DNA of 64,000 nt, from positions 682,001-746,000 of the forward strand of contig CALNXQ010000008.1 in NCBI GenBank assembly GCA_942490535.1, read 5' to 3'. A program made the position numbers and the translations under genes. The stretch comes from JAEINY01 sp942490535 (GTDB taxonomy: Bacteria > Bacteroidota > Bacteroidia > Bacteroidales > Marinilabiliaceae). This document shows, piece by piece, positions 24,940-32,935 of the stretch (position 1 is the stretch's first letter; the number at the start of each line of letters is the position of its first letter). The notes beneath the pieces were generated by a model. The model searched no databases. It was not told where the DNA came from and was given only the letters and a program-made list of their open reading frames with translations.

Positions 24940-25204
24940 GCAATAGGGACTTAGCAAGTTATCCCGACATCAGCAACGTAAGTCGGGACCCACTTCCTGA
25001 AATTGATGAAAAGACAGAATTGGAGCGAAGCAGAAATCATGAGCCCCAATTAAAATTCACACTTGCGAACTAAAATGTTTTAGTGAAACGAGTTCTTTCT
25101 GTCTCATCAATGAAGGATTAGTGGGTGAACGAGTGCTGCAGTCGGCGGATTCTTTGCCTACTTTCTCAACTGTAGGAGAAAGTAGGAGCCCTCACGGCTT
25201 AAGT
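24940..25204 (+). repeat. Structured repeat element, copy C
   Basis: Longest copy. Opens with the hairpin TCCCGAC ... GTCGGGA around ATCAGCAACGTAA. The outer stem is AGACAGAA / TTCTGTCT (the right arm read with an inserted TTC), around GGAGCGAAGC and ACGAG core bases. The terminal hairpin is a perfect 11-bp stem, CCTACTTTCTC / GAGAAAGTAGG, with loop AACTGTAG. It ends GAGCCCTCACGGCTT, 36 nt before the next gene, and occupies nearly the whole 319-bp gap. Confidence 0.75.
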
Positions 25205-25239
25205 GGATAAAAACGAAAAATCATGAACACCAGAGCACC

Positions 25240-26067
25240 ATGAACTACATCAAACACCAACTTGATGTATTTTCCAGGATGGATCAAATCAAGGAATTTA
25301 AGTCTTATCACTTAACGCTCTACCTGGCACTCTTCCGCCTATGGAACAGAAACAGATTCAAGAACCCCATTTATGCCTTTCGCGAAGAGCTAATGGAAAT
25401 GGCACGAATAGGTTCCAAAACAACCTACTTTAAAATCATGAAGGATCTCCATTATCATGATTTTGTTAAATACGAACCTTCCTTTGATCGTGAAGTAGCG
25501 AGCAAAGTTCACCTGACCACAGTATGGTCAGGTACCTGTCCACGACCTGACCACGAAATGGTCAATATATTAAAAGATACAAACAATACACACTCCATAG
25601 GAGAACCCAGTTTTTATGATAATCAAAAACCTACAAATATGGATACTGAAGAACGTAAAATAGCCATGAAGTCACTTAACAATAATCAAGACCCCCAACA
25701 AGTTCTTTTCGACTTCGAAGAAACACCTCTTCCAGGGGTAACAATTCCAAAAAAGGAAAAGCAAACAAGATTCACTCCTCCTCCACTGGAACACATCCAA
25801 ATCTACTTCCAGGAAAAGAACCATTCCAAAACCGAAGCCGAACGCTTTTTCAATCACTATACGTCCAACGGCTGGTTGGTAGGTGGCAAGTCCCGCATGA
25901 AAGACTGGAAAGCCTCAGCACGCAACTGGATGCTCAACATCGACAAATTCACCAACCAATCATCAAGTTCTGCACAAAAAACCAACGCAGATGCTGACCC
26001 TAACCCAAACAACAAACTCAAACCACCCGGCCACAAACCATCCACCAATTACAGTAAGAAATTATAA
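25240..26067 (+). CDS. Replication/helix-turn-helix-like protein of the integrative element
   Basis: 275 residues. The N-terminal 100 residues look like the winged-helix segment found in Bacteroidota element and phage replication proteins (YHLTLYLALFRLWNRNRF, then ELMEMARIGSKTTYFKIMKDL). The C-terminal part has PPLEHIQIYFQEKNHSKTEAERF and NGWLVGGKSRMKDWKASARN, resembling the DnaD-like/replisome-organiser tail seen in phage replication genes. The last 35 residues are low complexity. An ATPase like DnaC or IstB at 27,808 would fit a replication role for the pair. No catalytic motif is visible. Confidence 0.6.
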   Translation: MNYIKHQLDVFSRMDQIKEFKSYHLTLYLALFRLWNRNRFKNPIYAFREELMEMARIGSKTTYFKIMKDLHYHDFVKYEPSFDREVASKVHLTTVWSGTCPRPDHEMVNILKDTNNTHSIGEPSFYDNQKPTNMDTEERKIAMKSLNNNQDPQQVLFDFEETPLPGVTIPKKEKQTRFTPPPLEHIQIYFQEKNHSKTEAERFFNHYTSNGWLVGGKSRMKDWKASARNWMLNIDKFTNQSSSSAQKTNADADPNPNNKLKPPGHKPSTNYSKKL

Positions 26068-26169
26068 TCATATGAAATTCCGCTTGCAAGGGGAGCTGTC
26101 CAAAGGACTGTAGGGCATTACAATATGAATTAAAATCTCAAAAATAAATATGGATCCCCAATATAAACA

Positions 26170-26360
26170 CCCGCCTCTGTCCAATAGCGTTAAGAACGAT
26201 GGAATGAAGGCGATCAGAAAGAAAAGCTGTCTGAGCGCAGCGAGTTCTTTTCTTTCAGCCGTAATGGACTCGTTTAGCGTAATTGGGCAGTAGCGGCGGT
26301 CTTTTTTGTTTCGTTTTTGCGACTGTAGGCAAAAATGAAAAGCCCGTGCGGCTAGAGCAC
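26170..26360 (+). repeat. Structured repeat element, copy D
   Basis: GAAAGAAAA / TTTTCTTTC stem around GCTGTCTGAGCGCAGCGAGTTC, then CAGTAGCGGCGGTCTTTTTT, the terminal hairpin TTTCGTTTTTGC / GCAAAAATGAAA and AGCCCGTGCGGCTAGAGCAC. It fills most of the 351-bp gap before the 118-aa gene, ending 58 nt before its ATG. Confidence 0.85.
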
Positions 26361-26418
26361 TTGTAAATAGAATTACTCAACTTATCAATACACAGTGAAT
26401 AATGAAACTCCAACTATC

Positions 26419-26775
26419 ATGAAAAACCTACTATATCAAAACCTAAAATGTAAATTCAACATCGACAATTTCGATCAGATCTTAGATAAGATAGAAAGCC
26501 TTTCTGAGCAATTCTTCGAGCAAAAACTATTCCTTGACAAACAATCCTACATGTGTGAAATCATTGATCTTCACGACAGGATACAATCCGTATACTGCCA
26601 TTTATCCGGTCAGAAATACAGCTACACATTCGATCCGCCCTACAATTCCTATAGCGACACTGAATGCCTCATGCATTACTATGCCAACATCATCACCTTC
26701 ATCAAACACATGGCCTTCTTTTTTCAACCCATCAACTGCCGCAACACCATCACCGGCCAATATTCACTCAACTAA
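26419..26775 (+). CDS. Hypothetical 118-aa protein, first of two identical copies
   Basis: Starts at ATG 26,419 (MKNLLYQNLKCKFN); a GTG eight codons earlier is also in frame. Predicted all-helical, with an Asp/Glu/Gln-rich first half and aromatic-rich second half (YSYTFDPPYNSY, HYYANIITFIKHMAFFF). No family is recognised and no catalytic motif is seen. The downstream copy at 27,100 encodes the same protein, so dosage is doubled. A longer overlapping frame is a shadow of this gene. Confidence 0.7.
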   Translation: MKNLLYQNLKCKFNIDNFDQILDKIESLSEQFFEQKLFLDKQSYMCEIIDLHDRIQSVYCHLSGQKYSYTFDPPYNSYSDTECLMHYYANIITFIKHMAFFFQPINCRNTITGQYSLN

Positions 26776-26850
26776 AATCAAAGCCATGCTTTCAAAGATA
26801 TCAATTTCAACACAATTGCTGATTGGAGACACAACGTTTCAACATAAACA

Positions 26851-27041
26851 CCCGCCTCTGTCCAATAGCGTTAAGAACGATGGAATGAAGGCGATCAGAA
26901 AGAAAAGCTGTCTGAGCGCAGCGAGTTCTTTTCTTTCAGCCGTAATGGACTCGTTTAGCGTAATTGGGCAGTAGCGGCGGTCTTTTTTGTTTCGTTTTTG
27001 CGACTGTAGGCAAAAATGAAAAGCCCGTGCGGCTAGAGCAC
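26851..27041 (+). repeat. Structured repeat element, copy E
   Basis: Identical to copy D as part of the 681-bp duplication, in the 324-bp gap before the second 118-aa gene. Same stem, core and terminal hairpin. Confidence 0.85.
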
Positions 27042-27099
27042 TTGTAAATAGAATTACTCAACTTATCAATACACAGTGAATAATGAAACTCCAACTATC

Positions 27100-27456
27100 A
27101 TGAAAAACCTACTATATCAAAACCTAAAATGTAAATTCAACATCGACAATTTCGATCAGATCTTAGATAAGATAGAAAGCCTTTCTGAGCAATTCTTCGA
27201 GCAAAAACTATTCCTTGACAAACAATCCTACATGTGTGAAATCATTGATCTTCACGACAGGATACAATCCGTATACTGCCATTTATCCGGTCAGAAATAC
27301 AGCTACACATTCGATCCGCCCTACAATTCCTATAGCGACACTGAATGCCTCATGCATTACTATGCCAACATCATCACCTTCATCAAACACATGGCCTTCT
27401 TTTTTCAACCCATCAACTGCCGCAACACCATCACCGGCCAATATTCACTCAACTAA
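27100..27456 (+). CDS. Hypothetical 118-aa protein, second identical copy
   Basis: Same protein as 26,419-26,775 within the tandem duplication. Retention of two intact copies with almost no difference points to a recent event. It is followed by element copy F and the DnaC/IstB-like ATPase. Function unknown. Confidence 0.7.
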   Translation: MKNLLYQNLKCKFNIDNFDQILDKIESLSEQFFEQKLFLDKQSYMCEIIDLHDRIQSVYCHLSGQKYSYTFDPPYNSYSDTECLMHYYANIITFIKHMAFFFQPINCRNTITGQYSLN

Positions 27457-27531
27457 AATCAAAGCCATGCTTTCAAAGATGTCAATTTCAACACAATTGC
27501 TGATTGGAGACACAACGTTTCAACATAAACA

Positions 27532-27721
27532 TCCGCCTTTGACCAATAGCGTTATAAACGATAGAATGAAGGCAACAAGAAAGAAAAGCTGTCTGAGCGG
27601 AGCGAGTTTTTTTCTTTCCACCGAAATGGGATCGTTTAGCGTAATTGGGCAGTAGCGGCGGTCTTCTTTGTTTCTTTCTGCGACTGTAAGGAGAAAGTAA
27701 AAGCCCGTGCGGCTAGAGCAC
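27532..27721 (+). repeat. Structured repeat element, copy F
   Basis: Diverged relative of D and E. The GAAAGAAAA / TTTTCTTTC stem and CTGTCTGAGCGGAGCGAG core are kept. The terminal hairpin has changed on both arms to TTTCTTTCT / AGAAAGTAAA, preserving pairing. It ends 86 nt before the ATPase gene, in a 351-bp gap. Confidence 0.82.
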
Positions 27722-27807
27722 ATAGAAAATGTAAGTTTTAATACAACGTCTTGAAAGCAAATCAAAAATCCTAAATCAATAATCATATATCTTAAATCCC
27801 ACCCCCC

Positions 27808-28455
27808 ATGCACTACCAAATAAAAAACAACACCATCATCTACGACTTCCCAAAGTCCCTCGATTTCATCACCCAAAAAGGCCTTACCATCTATGGCCCC
27901 ACCTTCAAATTATACGATGAAGACATGCCCAACATCCGGAAACTCTTCGCCTATACCATTGGCGACCATCCAACCACCATCTCCCAAGACTTAGACCCAA
28001 GAAAAGGCCTTATGCTCTGCGGCCCCATCGGTTGTGGCAAAACCTCACTCATGAAACTATTGCAGCTATTGCTCCCCATTGAACACCGCTACCAAGTCAA
28101 AGCCTGCCGCGATATCAGCTTTGAATTCCAGAAAGACGGCTTCGAGGTTATTCACCGGTACAGCAAACGCAGTTTCACCATCACACCAGGCAGGAAAACA
28201 CCCAAACCTATCTGTTTCGATGACCTGGGAGCTGAACAAAACCTCAAACACTTCGGTAGCGAATGTAACGTAATAGCCGAAATCCTGCTTAGTCGCTACG
28301 ACCTCTTCATCTCCGACAAACTCATTACACACATCACCACCAACCTGGATGTGGATCAAATTGAGGAACTGTATGGCACACGGGTACGAAGTCGTTTACG
28401 GGAAATGGTGAATATGATTGACTGGCAGGATGATACAGTGGATAAGAGAAAATAG
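27808..28455 (+). CDS. DnaC/IstB-like P-loop ATPase
   Basis: 215 residues with one AAA+ ATPase domain: Walker A GPIGCGKTS, Walker B ICFDDLGAE, sensor-1 region THITTNL and an arginine-rich RVRSRLREM end. The family loads replicative helicases (DnaC) or assists transposases (IstB). No transposase adjoins it, and a replication-like protein is encoded 1.7 kb upstream, so a helicase-loader or element-maintenance role is more likely. Preceded by element copy F. Confidence 0.82.
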   Translation: MHYQIKNNTIIYDFPKSLDFITQKGLTIYGPTFKLYDEDMPNIRKLFAYTIGDHPTTISQDLDPRKGLMLCGPIGCGKTSLMKLLQLLLPIEHRYQVKACRDISFEFQKDGFEVIHRYSKRSFTITPGRKTPKPICFDDLGAEQNLKHFGSECNVIAEILLSRYDLFISDKLITHITTNLDVDQIEELYGTRVRSRLREMVNMIDWQDDTVDKRK

Positions 28456-28609
28456 TCAAACACACCTCTCCACTATTATTCTCCTGAAATAAGGAGAGGC
28501 GGCCGAAAAGCTAAGGCATATTTATGAGGGCAAAGTACCAAAACTCACCAATAATCACAATATTAAATGAACATATTTACTATATTTATCCTTCCATAAA
28601 TCAACACAC

Positions 28610-31600
28610 ATGCCAACAGACGACTCCAAATTCCTCAAACTAACAGCAAATAAAAACCTAAAGGAAGATATTTATTTCAAAGCTCTGAAATACGCTATAG
28701 AGGATAAAGACATTCACAACATAGCCATTACCGGCCCCTATGGTTCCGGTAAAAGTTCAGTTCTGGATTCATTCTTTAAGTCTGTAGAGGGTAAAGACTC
28801 GCCTGTTAGGATTTCATTGGCGCATTTTTGCACGAATGGTAATACCACAGAAGATAAAATCTCAAATGACAATCCTAACACACCTGGTAATATTGAAGTT
28901 AAATACCAGAACAAGGATTTGGGTAGTTCTGATAAAGTAACTAACGATAAAGAGAAAACAGAACGAGAAGTAGAAAGAAACATCATTCAACAGATTTTTT
29001 ATCAAATTCCCCGAGAACAAACCATTTATTCTAAAATTAGTCGGGTAAGAAATCTAAAATGCTCAAAAAGAAAAGAGTATTCAGTGTTTCTAATGGTGGT
29101 TATCTTGTGCCTACTTTGGAGCCCCATTCTATTTTCATCTTTAAAAGAAAATATTGAATTTCTAAAATCCAATAGCCTTGTTGTGTTTTTTGAAAACATA
29201 GTTTGGACGAGTCCAATACAATACATAAACATACCGGTATTAATCTTCCTTATTCATGCTCTTTATGAAGGGGGACATTACGCGGTGTATTTCTCCAGGA
29301 AAGGCAGTATCAAAAAATTAAAGATTAACTCTCATGAAATAGAACTGAATCAAAATCAAACAGAATCAGTCCTTACCTCCAACATGGATGAACTCATTTA
29401 CCTTTTTGAAGCCTCAAGAAGAAAAGTGGTTATTATTGAAGATTTAGACCGCTTTGAAAACATCAACCTCTTTACCAAGTTACGAGAACTGAACACATTA
29501 CTCAATCAATCGCCTGAAATTAAAGAAAGTGGCTCCATAAATTTCATATTTGCAGTGCGCGATGACCTCTTTCCCGATAGCCACCAGCGAACCAAGTTTT
29601 TCGACTTCATTATTCCCATAGTGCCCTACGTAAACTCCAATAACTCACGTGACAAGTTACTTGACCTAATGGCTGGTGCCGGATTTGACAAAGAAAACCT
29701 TCCAATAAGCCAAAAGTATATTCGAAACATTGGCTACTACATCTACGATATGCGCTTGCTGGCAAACGTTGTCAATGAGTTTAAAATATACATTGATAAG
29801 GTGAATATCTCACATAATCTGGAGCAAGTCTTTAGCATGATTCTCTACAAAAATCTGTTTCCTGAAGATTTTAACAAATTACATCAAAAAGAGGGACTTC
29901 TTTGGGATATTTTCAACTCTAAAAAACAGAACATAATCGAGTTACAAAGATCTGAGATAGATAAAAAAATAGATTCAATTCATAAGCAAGTCAAAAACAT
30001 TGAAGTAGAAGAAAAAGAGGACATCAAGTCACTTCAAAAAGAATACATATTTGAAATATTAATTGAGTGCAACAACAGAAATATTAAATACTTCCAAAAA
30101 AATAATATAAGCGTACTCCCAAAGGACATACAACAAGGTAATAACTTCGAAGATCTAATTGACGCAGGCTTAAATTTTGTAAATACAAGAGGCTCTAACG
30201 GCAACCTTGACTTTAAATCGATTGAAAAAAGAGCAAATCCAAAATACACTTATGCGCAACGAAAAGAAAAAATCACGTCAAAACAGAATGGAGCAATATC
30301 AAATTTGAAACAAGAAATCAACTCTTTTGAGAAATCTAAAGAAAGATTTTCTAAGCTTCACCTTCGTGATTTAATCTCTATGAATTCCGGTAATGACTGG
30401 ATTGAAATAATATTACGAAGTAAAAATGACCGCCAATATAAAGGTCACAATTATGACCTACTAATCTATCTTCTCCGTCATGGATATATCAATGAAAACT
30501 ACTACCACAACATCTCCATTTTTCATGAAGGTTCTTTAAATAAACAGGATTATGAATTTGTGATGAATGTCAAGAATTGGAAATCTCAACCCTTTGACAT
30601 TCCACTTACCAATATTGAGAATATCATAAACGAAATTGATGACAAAGAATTCATTAATGATGCATCCTTAAATTTCACATTATTATCTCACCTTCTTTCA
30701 TCAACCAGCAATTCGATGAAATTGGATCTAGTAATGGGACAATTCTCTTCTAATACTCTTAGAGCGGATGAATTCATAGATCAATACGTAGCCTATCTTC
30801 AACAAGAAAAGGCATTTGAAACATGTAACAAATTTATTGCCACCTTACTGCTTTGGCATCCTAATTTCTGGAGCTTTGTCGAGAACATTAGTGTTAAACC
30901 AAATGCCAAACGATATTACATTCAATTATTACTAAATAATCCACAACTACAAATAGATGATTTAGAGAAAATATCCCATCATGCTGGATATGCATTTCAG
31001 GAATACATTGAGCAAGAACCAGAATTCCTGTTAATGTTTGAAAGCAACAAAAATGTACGCGATCTGGCTGAATTTATTGCAGTACTTGATATTAAGTTTG
31101 AAAATCTGATGCTTACAAATGATCATGAATTGGCAGCATTTATTTGTGAAAACAACCATTACAGAATAAATCCTTACATGCTGCATTTGATGCTTTCAAT
31201 TGAAAAATCAGATGTAAATAGTATTAAGAGTGATTTCAAAACCCAAAACTACTCCTGCATCCTTGAATCAGACAACAAAAACATAATCAACTACATAAAT
31301 ACTAACTTAAATACCTATTATAAAAATGTATGGTCAACATTTGATAGCCCACAAAAAGAAAGTCCGGAAGCTTTCCTTGCCATACTAAATGGAGATATGC
31401 AATTCGAATATAAACTAACTCTTATTAATTCAATTGATTCTAAAATCACTTTCCTAAGAAAAATTAATGATGAATTACTTCTATCCCAATTAATCAAGCT
31501 TGGAAAAATTGAAGCCAATTGGCAGAATATAGCCTGGTATTACAATCATACCGAAAAACTAAATCAGGAATTAGTTGATTTCCTCAATAAAAAAGCAAAC

Positions 31601-32935
31601 TACAAAGCTCTTTCTGAATCAAGCATGGCTGGTGAGATTGCTTCAGAGGCACAAGTGTTGACTGAGTTATTAATACAAAATTACAGCATTACCAATGAAA
31701 GCTTAGAAGCACTCTTAAAAAATAACTGCATGCATGTCGCCAATATAGATAGTGAAGTTATGAATTCAGAGCGTGCAGATATCGTTATTAGTCACAATGC
31801 TGCAAATTTCACAAATGAGAACTTCGTTCAATTAAAAAAATTCAATTCCAATCTGCACATTAAATTCCTTATAAAAAACATTGAGTCTTTCATTTATAAT
31901 ATAAATGAATTCAAATCAGAACTAAATTATGATGATACAATTAAATTACTGAATCTGGATATATCAGTTGATGATAAAAAAGAAATTATCAACAATTCTC
32001 GATACTGGATAAAGGATATATCAAAAGTGCCAAATAAACTATGGACCTTACTTTTTGAGCAGAACAAAGTTAATCCGAAATGGGACAATATCTGGTGCTA
32101 TTTCTTTTACAACAAACTAAGCTTAAGTAAGTTAATTATTTCTTTCCTCGAAAAACCTGATAACCTTCAAGAATTAAGGCTTCAAAAAGCAAACAAGTAC
32201 ATAAGCGAAAGTCAGGAAAAAGCACTCGCAAAAGTAATTCTATTCAATGATAAACTCTCAATTGCTACCATCAATAGCTTGGCAAATTGTTTCTCACTAA
32301 AGTACTCACGCATCAGCAAAGAAACTGCATCTTCTGAATTAGCTGAAATCTTAGTTAATAATAACCTATTAAAACTTAATCAATTAAACTTCAACACTCT
32401 TAAGAAATACAGTAAAGGATCACATATCCACTTAATTGTGCAATCTATTTTGGAATATTTTGACAACAAAGTACAATTGCCAATTACCGATTCGGATTAT
32501 GTAGCTCTTCTTGAAAGCAATCTGGATAAAAAACATAAGATTCAGCTCATCGAAGAAATAAATATAGTAGCCTTAGATATCAGCAATACACATCTTATCG
32601 AAAAGCTGGTTGAATACATCATTGAAAATGAAATCCGGACCCGCGACTTTGAGTTCATTCGCGCAGTTTTAAATTTAGACTTTAATATCCAGAACAAAGT
32701 AGCCATCCTTTATTGCTCCATTAAGCACTTCTCGAAAAGCCAAGTCATGAGTTTGTTGAATTTACTTCCTGGTGACTTCCCCCTTATTTCAAAAGAAGAT
32801 GGACTACATGCAAAAATTAAACATACCAATGAAAACAAAGAATTTGCTTCATTACTGGAAAAACAAAAATTTATCTCAAGCCATAAAGTCGAAGGTGACA
32901 TCATTAGATTAATCACAAAAAAACAAAGCACATAA
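28610..32935 (+). CDS. YobI-like membrane P-loop NTPase, 1441 aa
   Basis: The N-terminal KAP/YobI-type NTPase has Walker A GPYGSGKSS at residues 42-50 and Walker B VVIIEDLDRFENINLF near residue 275. Between them, as in KAP proteins, two hydrophobic segments (FLMVVILCLLWSPILFSSL and INIPVLIFLIHALYEGGHYA) suggest membrane anchoring. FIFAVRDDLFP is a sensor-like segment. The remaining 1,000 residues are Asn/Lys/Leu-rich helical sequence resembling alpha-solenoid sensor repeats of STAND NTPases. The stop overlaps the McrB start (TAATG), so the two are translationally coupled. Role inferred: membrane-linked NTPase of a McrBC-type restriction unit. Confidence 0.75.
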   Translation: MPTDDSKFLKLTANKNLKEDIYFKALKYAIEDKDIHNIAITGPYGSGKSSVLDSFFKSVEGKDSPVRISLAHFCTNGNTTEDKISNDNPNTPGNIEVKYQNKDLGSSDKVTNDKEKTEREVERNIIQQIFYQIPREQTIYSKISRVRNLKCSKRKEYSVFLMVVILCLLWSPILFSSLKENIEFLKSNSLVVFFENIVWTSPIQYINIPVLIFLIHALYEGGHYAVYFSRKGSIKKLKINSHEIELNQNQTESVLTSNMDELIYLFEASRRKVVIIEDLDRFENINLFTKLRELNTLLNQSPEIKESGSINFIFAVRDDLFPDSHQRTKFFDFIIPIVPYVNSNNSRDKLLDLMAGAGFDKENLPISQKYIRNIGYYIYDMRLLANVVNEFKIYIDKVNISHNLEQVFSMILYKNLFPEDFNKLHQKEGLLWDIFNSKKQNIIELQRSEIDKKIDSIHKQVKNIEVEEKEDIKSLQKEYIFEILIECNNRNIKYFQKNNISVLPKDIQQGNNFEDLIDAGLNFVNTRGSNGNLDFKSIEKRANPKYTYAQRKEKITSKQNGAISNLKQEINSFEKSKERFSKLHLRDLISMNSGNDWIEIILRSKNDRQYKGHNYDLLIYLLRHGYINENYYHNISIFHEGSLNKQDYEFVMNVKNWKSQPFDIPLTNIENIINEIDDKEFINDASLNFTLLSHLLSSTSNSMKLDLVMGQFSSNTLRADEFIDQYVAYLQQEKAFETCNKFIATLLLWHPNFWSFVENISVKPNAKRYYIQLLLNNPQLQIDDLEKISHHAGYAFQEYIEQEPEFLLMFESNKNVRDLAEFIAVLDIKFENLMLTNDHELAAFICENNHYRINPYMLHLMLSIEKSDVNSIKSDFKTQNYSCILESDNKNIINYINTNLNTYYKNVWSTFDSPQKESPEAFLAILNGDMQFEYKLTLINSIDSKITFLRKINDELLLSQLIKLGKIEANWQNIAWYYNHTEKLNQELVDFLNKKANYKALSESSMAGEIASEAQVLTELLIQNYSITNESLEALLKNNCMHVANIDSEVMNSERADIVISHNAANFTNENFVQLKKFNSNLHIKFLIKNIESFIYNINEFKSELNYDDTIKLLNLDISVDDKKEIINNSRYWIKDISKVPNKLWTLLFEQNKVNPKWDNIWCYFFYNKLSLSKLIISFLEKPDNLQELRLQKANKYISESQEKALAKVILFNDKLSIATINSLANCFSLKYSRISKETASSELAEILVNNNLLKLNQLNFNTLKKYSKGSHIHLIVQSILEYFDNKVQLPITDSDYVALLESNLDKKHKIQLIEEINIVALDISNTHLIEKLVEYIIENEIRTRDFEFIRAVLNLDFNIQNKVAILYCSIKHFSKSQVMSLLNLLPGDFPLISKEDGLHAKIKHTNENKEFASLLEKQKFISSHKVEGDIIRLITKKQST

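Larger units (their letters stand above)
26163..27524 (+). repeat. Tandem duplication of 681 bp
   Basis: 26,163-26,843 and 26,844-27,524 are head-to-tail copies. I saw one base difference (ATATC versus ATGTC near 26,798 and 27,479). Each copy holds one structured repeat element and one 118-aa gene. A third, diverged element follows at once, so unequal exchange between elements is the likely cause. Confidence 0.93.

Noticed and set aside
26163..27524. Assembly artefact for the tandem duplication
   Set aside because: One base difference between copies and a third diverged element directly after favour a real duplication, though long reads would settle it.
26534..27655. Pair of 146-aa frames overlapping the duplicated gene
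   Set aside because: They run into the structured repeat elements, are Ser/Thr/Pro-rich shadows, and compete with the better-supported 118-aa frame.
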